Below, in pieces: positions 33,418 through 42,419 of a DNA stretch of 64,000 nucleotides. How positions within the stretch are numbered: the stretch's first letter is position 1; the number at the start of each line of letters is the position of its first letter. The DNA lies in contig CBDDBN010000014.1 of assembly GCA_965225735.1 (NCBI GenBank), positions 45,526 to 109,525 on the forward strand. Reading direction: 5' to 3'. Source of the stretch: Denitrobaculum sp965225735 (lineage in GTDB: Bacteria > Pseudomonadota > Alphaproteobacteria > Kiloniellales > Kiloniellaceae). The translations under genes were made by a program, and so were the position numbers. Under the pieces are notes generated by a model that had not been told where the DNA came from, did not search any database, and saw only the letters and a program-made list of their open reading frames with translations.

Positions 33418-34917
33418 ATGAAATTACCAAAATCCGATTCAGGATTGCGGCGTGCAACCGCAGTCGCAACCTCAAGCCTTTGCGCCGTGGCGCTGGCCGC
33501 GTCGACGGCTTTCGCCGCCGGAAAATACGACGGCGTGAAGGTCAACATCATGACCTTCACCGGTCCGCAGATCGCTGAACCGCTGCAGCGGCGCGCCCCC
33601 GAATTTAAAGAGCTCACCGGTGCCGAAATCAATGTGGTCACGGTTCCCTTTTCCGATCTCTACACAAAGCTGCTGACCGACTTTGCGACCGGCACGAACT
33701 CCATCGATGCCGCCGTCTTCGCGCCGCAGTGGATGGTCGACTATGTCGATCCGGGTTACCTGGAAGATCTTTCCGACAAGGTCGCGGCCGACGCGGATCT
33801 GAAGTCCGACGACATCGCCGGTTTCTTCCGCGAATTTTCCCAGCAGTACAGCGGCAAGACCTACATGCTGACTTTGGATGGTGACTTTCACATGGTCTAC
33901 TATCGCAGCGACGTGCTTGAAGCCGAAGGTCTGTCGCCGCCCGAGACTTGGGACGACTATCTCTCCATCGCCAAAACGCTGCACAGCAAAGACATGAACG
34001 GCGACGGCGAAGGCGACTACGGTTCCTGCATCTCCAAGAAGCGCAACGCCCAGGCCTATTGGGCAATCCTCTCTATCGCCGGCGGATTCCTGCAGTCCAA
34101 GGGCACCCGGCAGGGCGCTTTCTTCGACACCACGGACATGAGCCCGTTGGTCAACAACGAAGGCTTCGCCGCGGCGCTGGATGTCTACACCGAATCAACG
34201 AAGTACGGCCCGCCGGACGAGATCAACCTAGATGTGGGCGACACCCGCGGCCTCTTCACCTCGGGCCGCTGCGCGCTGACCATCGACTGGGGCGACATCG
34301 GCACATTGGCGATCGATCCCGAAAACTCCAAGGTCGTCGACAAGGTGGGCGCGGTTATGCTGCCGGGTTCGCGCAAGGTGCTGGACCGCGAAACCGGTAA
34401 GCTCGCCGATTGCGACACGGACCTTTGCCCGCATGCGGTCAACGGCGTCAATCGCGCCCCCTTCGCCGCTTTCGGCGGCTGGTCCGGTGGCATCAACGCC
34501 TCTGCCGACCAGAAGGTCAAGGACGCGGCCTATGACTTCTTCTCCTACATGAGTCAGCCGGCCCAGTCGAACGTCGACGTGACCATCGGCAAGACCGGCT
34601 TCAACCCCTATCGGCTGTCTCAGTTCAGCGACATGGAAACCTGGCTGAAGGCGGGCATGAGCGAAGCGGCGGCGAAGAACTATCTGGGCGCCATCGGCGC
34701 GAGCCTGGACAGTCCCAACATGATGCTGGATCTGCGGATCCCGAAGAACCAGAACTATCAGCAAGTGGTTCTGGACACGGCAATTGCCCGCCTGCTCGCC
34801 GGCGAGATCGATAAGGCCGCCACCATGGCTGCCATTGAAGAGGGCTGGAACGAACTGAACGAAGACCTCGGCGTCGACGAACAGCTCCGCCTCTACAAAG
34901 CGACTCTCGGCCAGTAA
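33418..34917 (+). CDS. Sugar ABC transporter substrate-binding protein (family 1)
   Basis: This periplasmic binding protein of 499 residues has a signal peptide (ATSSLCAVALAASTAFA) and the extracellular-sugar-binding family 1 pattern: VKVNIMTFTGPQIAEPLQRRAPEFKELTGAEINVVTVPFSDLYTKLLTDFATG, then YVDPGYLEDLSD, TYMLTLDGDFHMVYYRSDVLEAEGLSPPETWDDYL and GGWSGGINASADQKVKDAAYDF. Four cysteines in the middle (SCISKK, SGRC, DCDTDLC) may form disulfides. It captures the sugar for the two permeases that follow. A terminator-like hairpin after its stop would make its mRNA more abundant than the rest, as is usual for such proteins. Confidence 0.92.
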   Translation: MKLPKSDSGLRRATAVATSSLCAVALAASTAFAAGKYDGVKVNIMTFTGPQIAEPLQRRAPEFKELTGAEINVVTVPFSDLYTKLLTDFATGTNSIDAAVFAPQWMVDYVDPGYLEDLSDKVAADADLKSDDIAGFFREFSQQYSGKTYMLTLDGDFHMVYYRSDVLEAEGLSPPETWDDYLSIAKTLHSKDMNGDGEGDYGSCISKKRNAQAYWAILSIAGGFLQSKGTRQGAFFDTTDMSPLVNNEGFAAALDVYTESTKYGPPDEINLDVGDTRGLFTSGRCALTIDWGDIGTLAIDPENSKVVDKVGAVMLPGSRKVLDRETGKLADCDTDLCPHAVNGVNRAPFAAFGGWSGGINASADQKVKDAAYDFFSYMSQPAQSNVDVTIGKTGFNPYRLSQFSDMETWLKAGMSEAAAKNYLGAIGASLDSPNMMLDLRIPKNQNYQQVVLDTAIARLLAGEIDKAATMAAIEEGWNELNEDLGVDEQLRLYKATLGQ

Positions 34918-34976
34918 GCCCTGTCACTTAGGGCTTGTTGAGCTTTGGGATACGTCTCAATTCTCGACAGGCCCAG

Positions 34977-35016
34977 ACCGGGGAAACTGCCACCGCAGAT
35001 TCCCCGGTGCCTTTTT
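34977..35016 (+). terminator. Terminator-like hairpin between binding-protein and permease genes
   Basis: ACCGGGGAA (34977-34985) pairs perfectly with TTCCCCGGT (35000-35008) and is followed by GCCTTTTT. It lies 60 bp after the binding-protein stop and before the first permease. It probably acts as a partial terminator or RNA stabiliser that gives excess binding protein. Confidence 0.78.
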
Positions 35017-35045
35017 CCAATCGCAGTCATAATCGCGGAGTCCCA

Positions 35046-36206
35046 GTGGCGGCCAGCCCTGAGCTCAAGCGGGTGAGGTTCATGTTACCGACTTCGGCCA
35101 AGTTCTCGGAGTGGAGCGACCGGCAGGCGCCGACTCTCCTGATCCTGCCGACCGTGCTGATCATTCTCGGCCTGTCGATCTATCCGTTGCTCCTGTCTCT
35201 CTATCTGTCGCTGTCTCGCTTCAAACTGGTGCGCGGCGGATATGAGCTGAAGTTCGTGGGCTTCCGCAATTTCAAAAAGCTGCTGTTCGGGTCTCAGCAG
35301 TATCACTTCCTGGGAACCCTCGGAAAAATCACCCTCTTCGAATGGTGCCTCTTCGCCCTTGTCGTCGGCGCCTTTCTCTATTGGATCTGGCGCTACCTGC
35401 GCAGCGGCAAGGCCGGCGTCTTCGGCACGCTGGGCCGCCTGATTACCGCGACAGTCATGAGCGGTCTCGTTCTGCTCGGCCTCGCGACACTGAATGGCGA
35501 AGGCTTCCCAGGCAGCCTGATCGTCACGCTCTTTTACGTCTTCGCCGGCGTGTCGATCCAGTTCCTGATCGGTTTGGGCCTGGCCCTGCTCTGCGCGCAA
35601 CGCATCGCCGGCCGGAACTTCTTTCGCCTGATCTTTTTCATTCCCCTGATGGTGACACCTGTCGGCATTGCCTACGCCTTCCGCATGGTCGCCGACATCT
35701 CCAAAGGCCCCTTCGCGCCGCTCTGGCAGTGGGCCGGCTACGGGGACTTCACCTGGGCCGCGGATGCCTGGTCCGCCCGCTGGGTGGTCCTGATCGGGGA
35801 CTCCTGGCAGTGGATCCCCTTCATGTTCATCGTGCTGCTGGCGGCGCTGGAGAACCAGCCGGGCGAACAAGTCGAAGCCGCGAAGATGGACGGCGCCGAT
35901 GGCTGGCAGATCTTCCGCGATATCTCCTGGCCGGCCATTGCGCCGGTCGCCGCGACCGTGATCCTGATCCGCCTGATCGAGGCCTTCAAGATCGTGGACC
36001 TGCCCAACATCCTCACCAATGGCGGCCCCGGTATCGCCACAGAGTCCATGACCCTGCACGCCTTCATCGCCTGGCGAACCCAGGACCTGGGCGGCTCCTC
36101 GGCGGTCGGCTACATGCTGCTCTTCGTAGCGGTCGTGACCTGTGTCTCCTTCTTTAACTTCGTCGCCCAAAAGACCGGCGACAAGGCACGGGAGGCCGGA
36201 ACATGA
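35046..36206 (+). CDS. Sugar ABC transporter permease (MalF/UgpA type)
   Basis: This is a membrane protein of about 386 residues. The first helix is LLILPTVLIILGLSIYPLLLSLYLS, and an extra pair of helices (about 90-165) precedes the core, which has the motif NFFRLIFFIPLMVTPVGIAYAFR and the EAA loop VEAAKMDGADGWQIFRDI for contact with the ATPase. The GTG at 35046 is chosen because GGAG lies five bases before it; ATG 35082 (after GGTGAGG) is equally possible. The stop overlaps the next gene's ATG by four bases. It forms the channel with that second permease. Confidence 0.9.
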   Translation: MAASPELKRVRFMLPTSAKFSEWSDRQAPTLLILPTVLIILGLSIYPLLLSLYLSLSRFKLVRGGYELKFVGFRNFKKLLFGSQQYHFLGTLGKITLFEWCLFALVVGAFLYWIWRYLRSGKAGVFGTLGRLITATVMSGLVLLGLATLNGEGFPGSLIVTLFYVFAGVSIQFLIGLGLALLCAQRIAGRNFFRLIFFIPLMVTPVGIAYAFRMVADISKGPFAPLWQWAGYGDFTWAADAWSARWVVLIGDSWQWIPFMFIVLLAALENQPGEQVEAAKMDGADGWQIFRDISWPAIAPVAATVILIRLIEAFKIVDLPNILTNGGPGIATESMTLHAFIAWRTQDLGGSSAVGYMLLFVAVVTCVSFFNFVAQKTGDKAREAGT

Positions 36207-37267
36207 GCACGCAGATCACCCCTTCCCAGCGCTCACTGTTTCAAAAACTCTTCGAACCGAAGGACATCAAATCGCTGTCGCCTGCACGGCTGGTCTTCAC
36301 CTATGCCATTCTGACCTTCTGGTCTTTCGTGGTGCTATTCCCGCTCTACTGGCTGCTGGTCACCTCCTTCAAACTGCCGATCCATGTGAACGACGGCCCG
36401 GTCTACCTCCCCTTCATCGACTTCGAACCCTCCACCCACGCCTGGAGCTACATCTTTTTCGATCTGGGGAACGACACCTTCCGGCCCTACATGAATTCGC
36501 TGATCATCGCGTTTATCAGCACTCTGCTGGCGGTGCTCTTCGGTTCCATGGCTGCATACGCGCTGACACGAATCACTTACAGACCGAAGATCGGTTCGAT
36601 CGTCGCCTTCATCCTCATCCTGGTCGCCGTCGTCTACGTCACGGTCGCTGTGGGCATCGCCTGGCAGATCAGCCTTGCTGTCGGCGCCGCCCTCTTCCTG
36701 CTGTTCCTTTTCACGCTGGCAAAGCGTTTCACGCGTGCCCTGGGCAACAACGACATCCTCTTCTGGATCATCTCCCAGCGCATCCTGCCGCCGGTGGTCG
36801 CGGTGCTGCCGATCTATGTGATGTTCCAGCAGTTCCGTCTACTCGATACGCACCTCGCCCTGATTGTGGTCTATATGGCGGTCAATCTGCCGATCGTGGT
36901 CTGGCTGATGCGCGACTTCTTCGCCACAATCCCGATCGATCTGGAAGAAAGCGCGGAACTGGACGGCGCCTCGCGCTTCCGGATTTTCCTCACCATCGTC
37001 ATGCCGCTCGCCAAGCCGGGGCTGGCCGCCACCTTCCTACTGGTGCTGATCCTCTCCTGGAACGAGTACCTGCTGGCGCTGTTCCTCTCGACGGCGGACG
37101 CACAGACCATGCCGATTCTGGTGGCGGCCCAGAACGCAACCCGCGGGCCGCAGTGGTGGTACATGTCGGTGCTGATCGTGATCATGATCCTGCCGGTCAT
37201 CGCCATGACCGGACTCCTCCAACGTTTCATCACCCGCGGCCTGCTGATCGGCGCGGTAAAGGGATAG
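36203..37267 (+). CDS. Sugar ABC transporter permease (MalG/UgpE type)
   Basis: This 354-residue membrane protein is longer than the usual 280 because of an inserted helix pair (about 130-185, SIVAFILILVAVVYVTVAVGIAWQI and AALFLLFLFTLAKRF). The core has FKLPIHVNDGP after helix 1, LPPVVAVLPIYVMFQQFRLLDTHLALIVVYMAVNLPIVVWLMRDFF, and the EAA loop LEESAELDGASRFRIFLTIVMPL. The ATGA overlap with the upstream permease indicates coupled translation. Similar extra helices in both permeases suggest a distinct transporter subfamily. Confidence 0.9.
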   Translation: MSTQITPSQRSLFQKLFEPKDIKSLSPARLVFTYAILTFWSFVVLFPLYWLLVTSFKLPIHVNDGPVYLPFIDFEPSTHAWSYIFFDLGNDTFRPYMNSLIIAFISTLLAVLFGSMAAYALTRITYRPKIGSIVAFILILVAVVYVTVAVGIAWQISLAVGAALFLLFLFTLAKRFTRALGNNDILFWIISQRILPPVVAVLPIYVMFQQFRLLDTHLALIVVYMAVNLPIVVWLMRDFFATIPIDLEESAELDGASRFRIFLTIVMPLAKPGLAATFLLVLILSWNEYLLALFLSTADAQTMPILVAAQNATRGPQWWYMSVLIVIMILPVIAMTGLLQRFITRGLLIGAVKG

Positions 37268-37273
37268 TTTTCG

Positions 37274-38335
37274 ATGCAGGTTTCCCTCCGAGACATCCGC
37301 AAATCCTTCGGCGCGGTCGAGGTGGTCAAGGGCCTCGATCTCGAAGTGGCCGATGGTGAGTTCCTGGTCCTGCTCGGTCCCTCGGGCTGCGGTAAGACAA
37401 CCGCGCTGCGCATGATCGCCGGGCTGGAGACTGCGAGTGCGGGCCGGATCTATCTGGGCGAGCAGGACGTCACCGATGTGCTGCCCAAATACCGTGACAT
37501 CGCCATGGTCTTTCAGAGCTACGCGCTCTATCCGCACATGACGGTCGAGGATAACATCGGTTACCCGCTCTATCTGCGAAAGGTTCCCAAGGAAGAACGG
37601 GCTGCGGCGATCCGCGAAGTGGCCGGCAAGGTGGATCTGCTCGACTATCTGGCACGCTATCCGCGGCAGCTTTCCGGCGGACAGCGCCAGCGCGTCGCCC
37701 TGGCCCGCGCCATGATCCGCCGCCCCAGCCTCTTTCTGATGGACGAACCGCTGTCCAACCTGGACGCCAAGCTGCGCGGTCATATGCGCTCGGAACTCAA
37801 GCACCTGCAGAACGAACTGGGCATCACCACCATCTATGTCACCCACGATCAGATCGAAGCCATGACCCTCGCGCACCGGGTCGCGATCCTGAACGGCGGT
37901 GAGTTGCAGCAACTCGCGCCGCCGCGCGAGATTTACAACGATCCGGCCAATCTCTTTGTCGCCGGCTTTATCGGCTCGCCGCCCATGAACTTCATCAAGG
38001 GGCAGATCGCCGGTGGTACATTCCGTTCTCAAGACGCGCAGTTAAGCTGCGCCGGTTTCGGCGATCACACGGACGTCATTGCCGGTACGCGTGCGGAAGA
38101 CCTGCGCGTGGTCGCACCGGAGGACGGCGCTCTGGCGGGCAGCATCTACGCCATCGAATTGACTGGTAACGAGACCCTGGTGACCTGCCAGGTCGGCGAG
38201 GCGCTGGTCGTGGTCAAGATGGACAAGGACTACGACGCGCAGATGGGAACGGCGGTCGGTATCGCCGCCGACGAGAAGCAGGTCTTCTTTTTCGATGCGG
38301 CAAGCGGCGTGCGTCTGCGGCCAGGCACATCCTGA
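37274..38335 (+). CDS. Sugar ABC transporter ATP-binding protein (MalK/UgpC type)
   Basis: This 353-residue ATPase has Walker A GPSGCGKTT, the Q-loop in AMVFQSYALYPHMTV, the signature LSGGQRQRVALARAM, Walker B SLFLMDEPLSNLD and the H-loop YVTHDQIEAM, followed by a C-terminal TOBE/OB regulatory domain (about 240-350). It energises uptake of the sugar by the two permeases. The start at 37274 lies six bases after the preceding stop, so one polycistronic mRNA is expected. Confidence 0.94.
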   Translation: MQVSLRDIRKSFGAVEVVKGLDLEVADGEFLVLLGPSGCGKTTALRMIAGLETASAGRIYLGEQDVTDVLPKYRDIAMVFQSYALYPHMTVEDNIGYPLYLRKVPKEERAAAIREVAGKVDLLDYLARYPRQLSGGQRQRVALARAMIRRPSLFLMDEPLSNLDAKLRGHMRSELKHLQNELGITTIYVTHDQIEAMTLAHRVAILNGGELQQLAPPREIYNDPANLFVAGFIGSPPMNFIKGQIAGGTFRSQDAQLSCAGFGDHTDVIAGTRAEDLRVVAPEDGALAGSIYAIELTGNETLVTCQVGEALVVVKMDKDYDAQMGTAVGIAADEKQVFFFDAASGVRLRPGTS

Positions 38336-38352
38336 AACAGGAGCGACAAGCC

Positions 38353-39372
38353 ATGCAGTTCAGCGAGCTTAAATGCGCGGGAGACAGCCCGCTCAAACTC
38401 TCCGAGATGGGCTTCGGCGGCGCACCACTCGGCAACATGCATCGGGCCTTGAGCGAGGAAGAAGCCCAGGGCACGCTGCGCGCCGCGGTCGATGCGGGTG
38501 TGACCTACTTCGATACAGCGCCGCTCTATGGTCACGGTCTCAGCGAAATGCGTCTCGGCGAAGCTCTGCGGAACCTGCCAAAAGCAAGCTATCAGCTCTC
38601 AACAAAGATCGGCCGCTATCTGGAGCCCTGCGAAGCCGGACAGGAGGATGCCGGTATCTTCGTCGATGTTCCGCACAATCGTACTGTCTACGACTATTCC
38701 TACGACGGGGTGATGCGTTCTTACGAGCAAAGCCTGGAACGCATGGGGCTCGATAGCATCGACATTCTCTATATCCACGACGTCGACATCTGGACGCACG
38801 GAAGCAAGGAAGCTTCCGACCGCCGCATCGAGGAAGTCATGTCGGGCGGCTACAAGGCGATGGAAAAGCTCCGCGCATCGGGAGCCATCCAGGCCATCGG
38901 CGCCGGGGTCAACGAGTGGGAAGTCTGCCAGCGACTGACCGAGTTGGGCGATTTCGACTGTTTCCTCCTGGCCGGGCGTTACACCCTGTTGGAGCAGAAG
39001 GCCCTCGACAGCTTCCTGCCGATCTGTGTGGACCGAAACATCGGCATTGTTTTAGGCGGCCCCTATAACAGCGGTATTCTGGCAACAGGCGCCATTGAAG
39101 GCGCAGTCTACAACTACCACCCTGCCCCGCCCGACATCCTCGAACGTGTCGCCTCTATCGGCCGGGTCTGCGACGCCCACGGAGTCGCGATGGCGAGTGC
39201 GGCGCTGCAGTTTCCCCTCGCCCACCCGGCGGTCGTTTCAGTCATTCCCGGTGCCATGTCACCTGACGAAGTGAACCGCAACATCGCCACCCTGGAAGCG
39301 GAGATCCCATCTGCCTTTTGGTCGGACCTGAAGAGCGAAAAGCTTCTACACCCCGATGCTCCGACACCGTAG
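38353..39372 (+). CDS. Aldo/keto reductase, L-fucose (aldose) 1-dehydrogenase type
   Basis: This 339-residue AKR-fold enzyme has the tetrad Asp-Tyr-Lys-His in YFDTAPLYG, LSTKIG and LYIHDVD, and the C-terminal cofactor region VVSVIPGAMSPDEVNRNI. It belongs to the pyridoxal 4-dehydrogenase / L-fucose dehydrogenase (D-threo-aldose 1-dehydrogenase) group, which works oxidatively. It would oxidise the sugar to its 1,5- or 1,4-lactone. It follows the ABC transporter genes directly and precedes the lactonase, matching the first two steps of the non-phosphorylating L-fucose route. Confidence 0.85.
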   Translation: MQFSELKCAGDSPLKLSEMGFGGAPLGNMHRALSEEEAQGTLRAAVDAGVTYFDTAPLYGHGLSEMRLGEALRNLPKASYQLSTKIGRYLEPCEAGQEDAGIFVDVPHNRTVYDYSYDGVMRSYEQSLERMGLDSIDILYIHDVDIWTHGSKEASDRRIEEVMSGGYKAMEKLRASGAIQAIGAGVNEWEVCQRLTELGDFDCFLLAGRYTLLEQKALDSFLPICVDRNIGIVLGGPYNSGILATGAIEGAVYNYHPAPPDILERVASIGRVCDAHGVAMASAALQFPLAHPAVVSVIPGAMSPDEVNRNIATLEAEIPSAFWSDLKSEKLLHPDAPTP

Positions 39373-39384
39373 GAAAGGACGACC

Positions 39385-40206
39385 ATGATCGACGCTCACG
39401 TGCATCTCTGGAAAATCGCACGCGGCGACTATGGTTGGATGAGTCCCGACCTCGAGGCAATCTACCGGGACTTCGATATCGCTGATTTGCGTGAAAGGCT
39501 CGCCGCCACTGGTGTCGCGCAGGCGGTTTTGGTGCAAGCGGCCCCAACCCTGGCGGAAAGCGAATTCCTGTTGGAAATCGCCGAAGACAACGAAGAGATC
39601 GCGGGTGTCGTCGGCTGGGTCGATTTCGAATCCGCGAGCGTAGCGGAAGATCTCGCAACCCTTGGCCGCTCGCCCTGGCTCAAGTCGGTGCGGCCCATGA
39701 TCCAGGACATTCCGGATCCTGACTGGATGCTGAAACCCGAGCTGGATGCGGCTTTCCGCGCCGTGATCGAGCAGGATATCGGATTCGATGCTCTGGTCCT
39801 GACCCATCATCTGAAGCAGTTCCGCGAACTCCTAGCGCGTTATCCCGACCTGCGGGTGATCGTCGATCACGGCGCCAAGCCCAAAATTGCAGAAGGTCTC
39901 ATCGACGACTGGGCGGCGGATATGAAAGCCATCGCGGAAAGCGGCAAGGTCTATTGCAAGCTATCCGGCCTGGCGACGGAAGCGGCCCCCGATTGGACGC
40001 CAGACCACCTTCGCCCCTACGTGGAGCATCTGCTTGATTGCTTCGGTCCTGAACGCTTGGTTTGGGGCAGCGACTGGCCAGTACTCAGACTGGCCGGAAA
40101 CTATAGGGATTGGTTCAAGCTGGCGCAGAGTTTTTGCAGCGAGCTCAGCGAGCCGGAACGCAAAGCGGTGTTCGGCGAAAACGCGCGGCGCTTCTATCGC
40201 CTTTAA
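39385..40206 (+). CDS. Amidohydrolase, L-fuconolactone hydrolase type
   Basis: This 273-residue member of the COG3618 amidohydrolase group has MIDAHVHLWKIARGDYGWM at the N-terminus (HxH metal site), VLVQAAPT, LVLTHHLKQF with His, VIVDHGAKP, YCKLSGLATEA and the catalytic Asp in RLVWGSDWPVLRLAG. These enzymes open sugar lactones such as L-fucono-1,5-lactone. It is 12 bp after the aldose dehydrogenase gene and ends the rightward operon. The following HxlR gene is convergent. Confidence 0.87.
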   Translation: MIDAHVHLWKIARGDYGWMSPDLEAIYRDFDIADLRERLAATGVAQAVLVQAAPTLAESEFLLEIAEDNEEIAGVVGWVDFESASVAEDLATLGRSPWLKSVRPMIQDIPDPDWMLKPELDAAFRAVIEQDIGFDALVLTHHLKQFRELLARYPDLRVIVDHGAKPKIAEGLIDDWAADMKAIAESGKVYCKLSGLATEAAPDWTPDHLRPYVEHLLDCFGPERLVWGSDWPVLRLAGNYRDWFKLAQSFCSELSEPERKAVFGENARRFYRL

Positions 40207-40217
40207 ATCCTGCGTTC

Positions 40218-40571
40218 TTAGCCGGCCAGATCACGCGCTTTCAGTTTGTGCCCAACCCGGACAATGGCGTCGATCGCGGGAATCAGTTCCTCACCCAGTT
40301 CCGTCAAGGCATATTCGACCGAAGGCGGCGAGGTCGGTCTGACCTCTCGGGAGATCACACCGCGGGATTCCAGCGACCGCAGGCGCGCGGTCAGAACCTT
40401 GGCCGAAACGCCCGGAATATCGACCCGCAGTTCACTGAAGCGCCGAGGGCCAGCGCAGAGATACCAGATGATATTGGGTGTCCAGGCACCACCCAGCACC
40501 GACATGCATTCGGTGAGCGGACAGCCATCCGGCGTGGGCGGAGCTTTGTTTTTTCTGACTTTGAGCACCAT
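40218..40571 (-). CDS. HxlR-family transcriptional regulator
   Basis: This is a single winged HTH protein of about 117 residues. The family signature is CPLTECMSVLGGAWTPNIIWYLCAGPRRFSELRVDIPGVSAKVLTARLRSLESRGVISREV, with the conserved N-terminal Cys that often senses electrophiles or oxidants. It is divergent from the nitronate monooxygenase gene, with an inverted repeat between them, so it probably controls that gene and itself. Starts at 40598 (ATG) and 40643 (GTG) are also open; none has a clear ribosome site, and I chose the one nearest the conserved domain. Confidence 0.88.
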   Translation of the reverse strand: MVLKVRKNKAPPTPDGCPLTECMSVLGGAWTPNIIWYLCAGPRRFSELRVDIPGVSAKVLTARLRSLESRGVISREVRPTSPPSVEYALTELGEELIPAIDAIVRVGHKLKARDLAG

Positions 40572-40576
40572 GATCG

Positions 40577-40620
40577 AGTTACCAGTTGGAAACCTCATAA
40601 TCAGATAACCAAAGGTAACT
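40577..40620. promoter_or_regulatory. Inverted repeat, probable HxlR operator
   Basis: AGTTACC (40577-40583) is the exact reverse complement of GGTAACT (40614-40620), and a third related half ATAACC lies at 40605-40610. The repeats sit in the divergent promoter of the HxlR gene and the nitronate monooxygenase gene. HxlR proteins bind dyads of this size as dimers. Confidence 0.5.
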
Positions 40621-40682
40621 AAGTTTACAAGTGCTACTTCCACTCCCTAATAAGCGTCAGACGCCAACAAGGGAACGGAACC

Positions 40683-41744
40683 ATGTCCTTGCAGACCGAA
40701 GCCGTACGCCGTCTCGGCATAGACTATCCCATTATTCAAGGGCCTTTCGGCGGCGGAATCTCCACCGTCGAACTGGTATCAACAGTTTCGAACCGGGGAG
40801 GCCTGGGCTCCTACGGCGCCCACATCCTCGCGCCGGAAGAGATCGAAAAGCTGAGCAGTAAGCTACGCTCGGCGACCTCCGCGCCCTTCGCACTGAACCT
40901 CTGGGTTTCAGACCACGACCCGGGCGGCGCGCATCTCAGTCAGGAGGATTTCGACCGCTATTATCCGCTCTTCGAACCCTATTTCGAAGAACTCGGTTTG
41001 GAAAAACCAGAGCGACCGGAATTCTATCACCATCGCTTTGAAGAACAGGCCGAAGCCTTGCTGGAAGCACGCCCGCCCGTCTTTTCCTTCGTCTTCGGCG
41101 TCCCCTCGGCCAAAATTCTTGCCGAGTGCAAACGGCGAAACATCCTGACGGCAGGTGCGGCCACCACAATCGCCGAGGCAGAGGCGCTGGAGGCTGCCGG
41201 TGTGGATCTAATCGTCGCCACCGGTTTCGAAGCCGGTGGTCACCGACCCTCTTTTTTGGCACGGGCAGAGGACTCTCTCTTCGGGACTCTGGCGCTGACG
41301 CAGATCGTTTCCCGCCGGGTCAAAACCCCTGTTATCGCAGCGGGTGGAATTGCTGACGGCGACGGCCTTCGTGGCGCGCTGGCACTTGGCGCTCAGGCGG
41401 CACAGATCGGCACTGCCTTTCTAGCCTGCCGGGAATCCGGGACGACGGACACACACCGCGCGCTTCTGCTGGGCGAGACGATCTTGGAGACGGCGCTGTC
41501 ACGTTCCTTTACGGGGCGGCTCGCCCGCGTGATTCCGAACCGGCTCTATGACGAGTTGTTGCCTAAGGCGGATCAGCTTCCGCCTTTTCCCGTGCAGGGC
41601 TGGTTCGTCTCGAAGATCAAGGCTGCCGCCATGGCCGCCGACCGCAGCGACCTGATCACGCTCTACAGCGGCCAGATTGCTCCCAACCTTCATTACCGGA
41701 GCGCCGCCGAACTGATGGACGCTCTGATCCAGGACATCGCCTGA
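40683..41744 (+). CDS. Nitronate monooxygenase-family flavoprotein
   Basis: This 353-residue FMN-dependent TIM-barrel enzyme has the family signatures YPIIQGPFGGGIST, GGLGSYGAHILAPEEI, FSFVFGVPS, DLIVATGFEAGGHRPSF, TPVIAAGGIADGDGLRGALALGAQAAQIGTAFLA and RSFTGRLARVIPNRL. It oxidises nitronates such as propionate 3-nitronate, which are toxic plant or fungal products, or serves as an NAD(P)H:quinone reductase. The HxlR regulator is divergent and the GST gene follows 48 bp downstream, which suggests an electrophile or nitro-compound defence unit. Confidence 0.88.
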   Translation: MSLQTEAVRRLGIDYPIIQGPFGGGISTVELVSTVSNRGGLGSYGAHILAPEEIEKLSSKLRSATSAPFALNLWVSDHDPGGAHLSQEDFDRYYPLFEPYFEELGLEKPERPEFYHHRFEEQAEALLEARPPVFSFVFGVPSAKILAECKRRNILTAGAATTIAEAEALEAAGVDLIVATGFEAGGHRPSFLARAEDSLFGTLALTQIVSRRVKTPVIAAGGIADGDGLRGALALGAQAAQIGTAFLACRESGTTDTHRALLLGETILETALSRSFTGRLARVIPNRLYDELLPKADQLPPFPVQGWFVSKIKAAAMAADRSDLITLYSGQIAPNLHYRSAAELMDALIQDIA

Positions 41745-41792
41745 CGGCTTCGGCCAAGGCGGGGTCCTTCTCTCACCCACTCAGGAGACTTA

Positions 41793-42404
41793 ATGATGAA
41801 ACTCTACTACAAACCCGGCGCCTGCTCCCTTTCCCCCCATATCGTCCTGCGCGAAGCCGGCTTCGACTTCGAGATTGAGCAGGTCGATACCGATACGAAG
41901 AAAACCGAGAGCGGCGCCGATTTCGCCAAGATCAATCCTAAGGGCTACGTTCCAGCGCTGGAGCTCGACGATGGCCAGGTTCTGACTGAGGGCACGGCGA
42001 TCGTGCAGTACCTCGCGGATCAGAAGGCCGGGGCCGGTCTGGCGCCTGCAGCAGGTACCATAGAGCGAGCTCGCTTACAGGAGCACCTGAACTACGTGGC
42101 GTCCGAATTCCACAAGGCCTTCGGTCCTCTCTTTACGGCTGATGCCAACGAAGCCCAACAGGAAGTGGCGAGGACAAATGTCATCCGCCGTCTCGCCTAT
42201 CTCGAGAACCTCTTCGCCGATGGACGATCCTACTTACTGGGTGACAACTTCTCGGTTGCCGACGCATACCTCTTCGTTGTGACGTCCTGGGCCCGGTTCA
42301 AGGAAATCGACCTTGCGCCCTATCCCGGCATAAGCGCCTTCCTCGAACGGGTCGGCGCACGCAGGAAGGTTCAGGAAGCCTTGAAGGCTGAAGGCCTGGC
42401 TTAA
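41793..42404 (+). CDS. Glutathione S-transferase, beta-class-like
   Basis: This 203-residue protein has an N-terminal thioredoxin-fold domain (MKLYYKPGACSLSPHIVLREAG; Cys10-type bacterial beta-class motif ACSLSPHI, then NPKGYVPALELDDGQVLTEGTAIVQYLAD with the cis-Pro and glutathione-binding Glu/Ser region) and an all-helical C-terminal domain (about 88-200, LLGDNFSVADAYLFVVTSWA). It conjugates glutathione to electrophiles. It probably shares transcription with the upstream nitronate monooxygenase gene. Confidence 0.9.
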   Translation: MMKLYYKPGACSLSPHIVLREAGFDFEIEQVDTDTKKTESGADFAKINPKGYVPALELDDGQVLTEGTAIVQYLADQKAGAGLAPAAGTIERARLQEHLNYVASEFHKAFGPLFTADANEAQQEVARTNVIRRLAYLENLFADGRSYLLGDNFSVADAYLFVVTSWARFKEIDLAPYPGISAFLERVGARRKVQEALKAEGLA

Positions 42405-42419
42405 ACAGCTGGGAAGAGT

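Noticed and set aside
35085..36170. A 361-codon open frame antisense to the first sugar permease
   Set aside because: Highly charged, low-complexity translation typical of the complement of a membrane protein gene.
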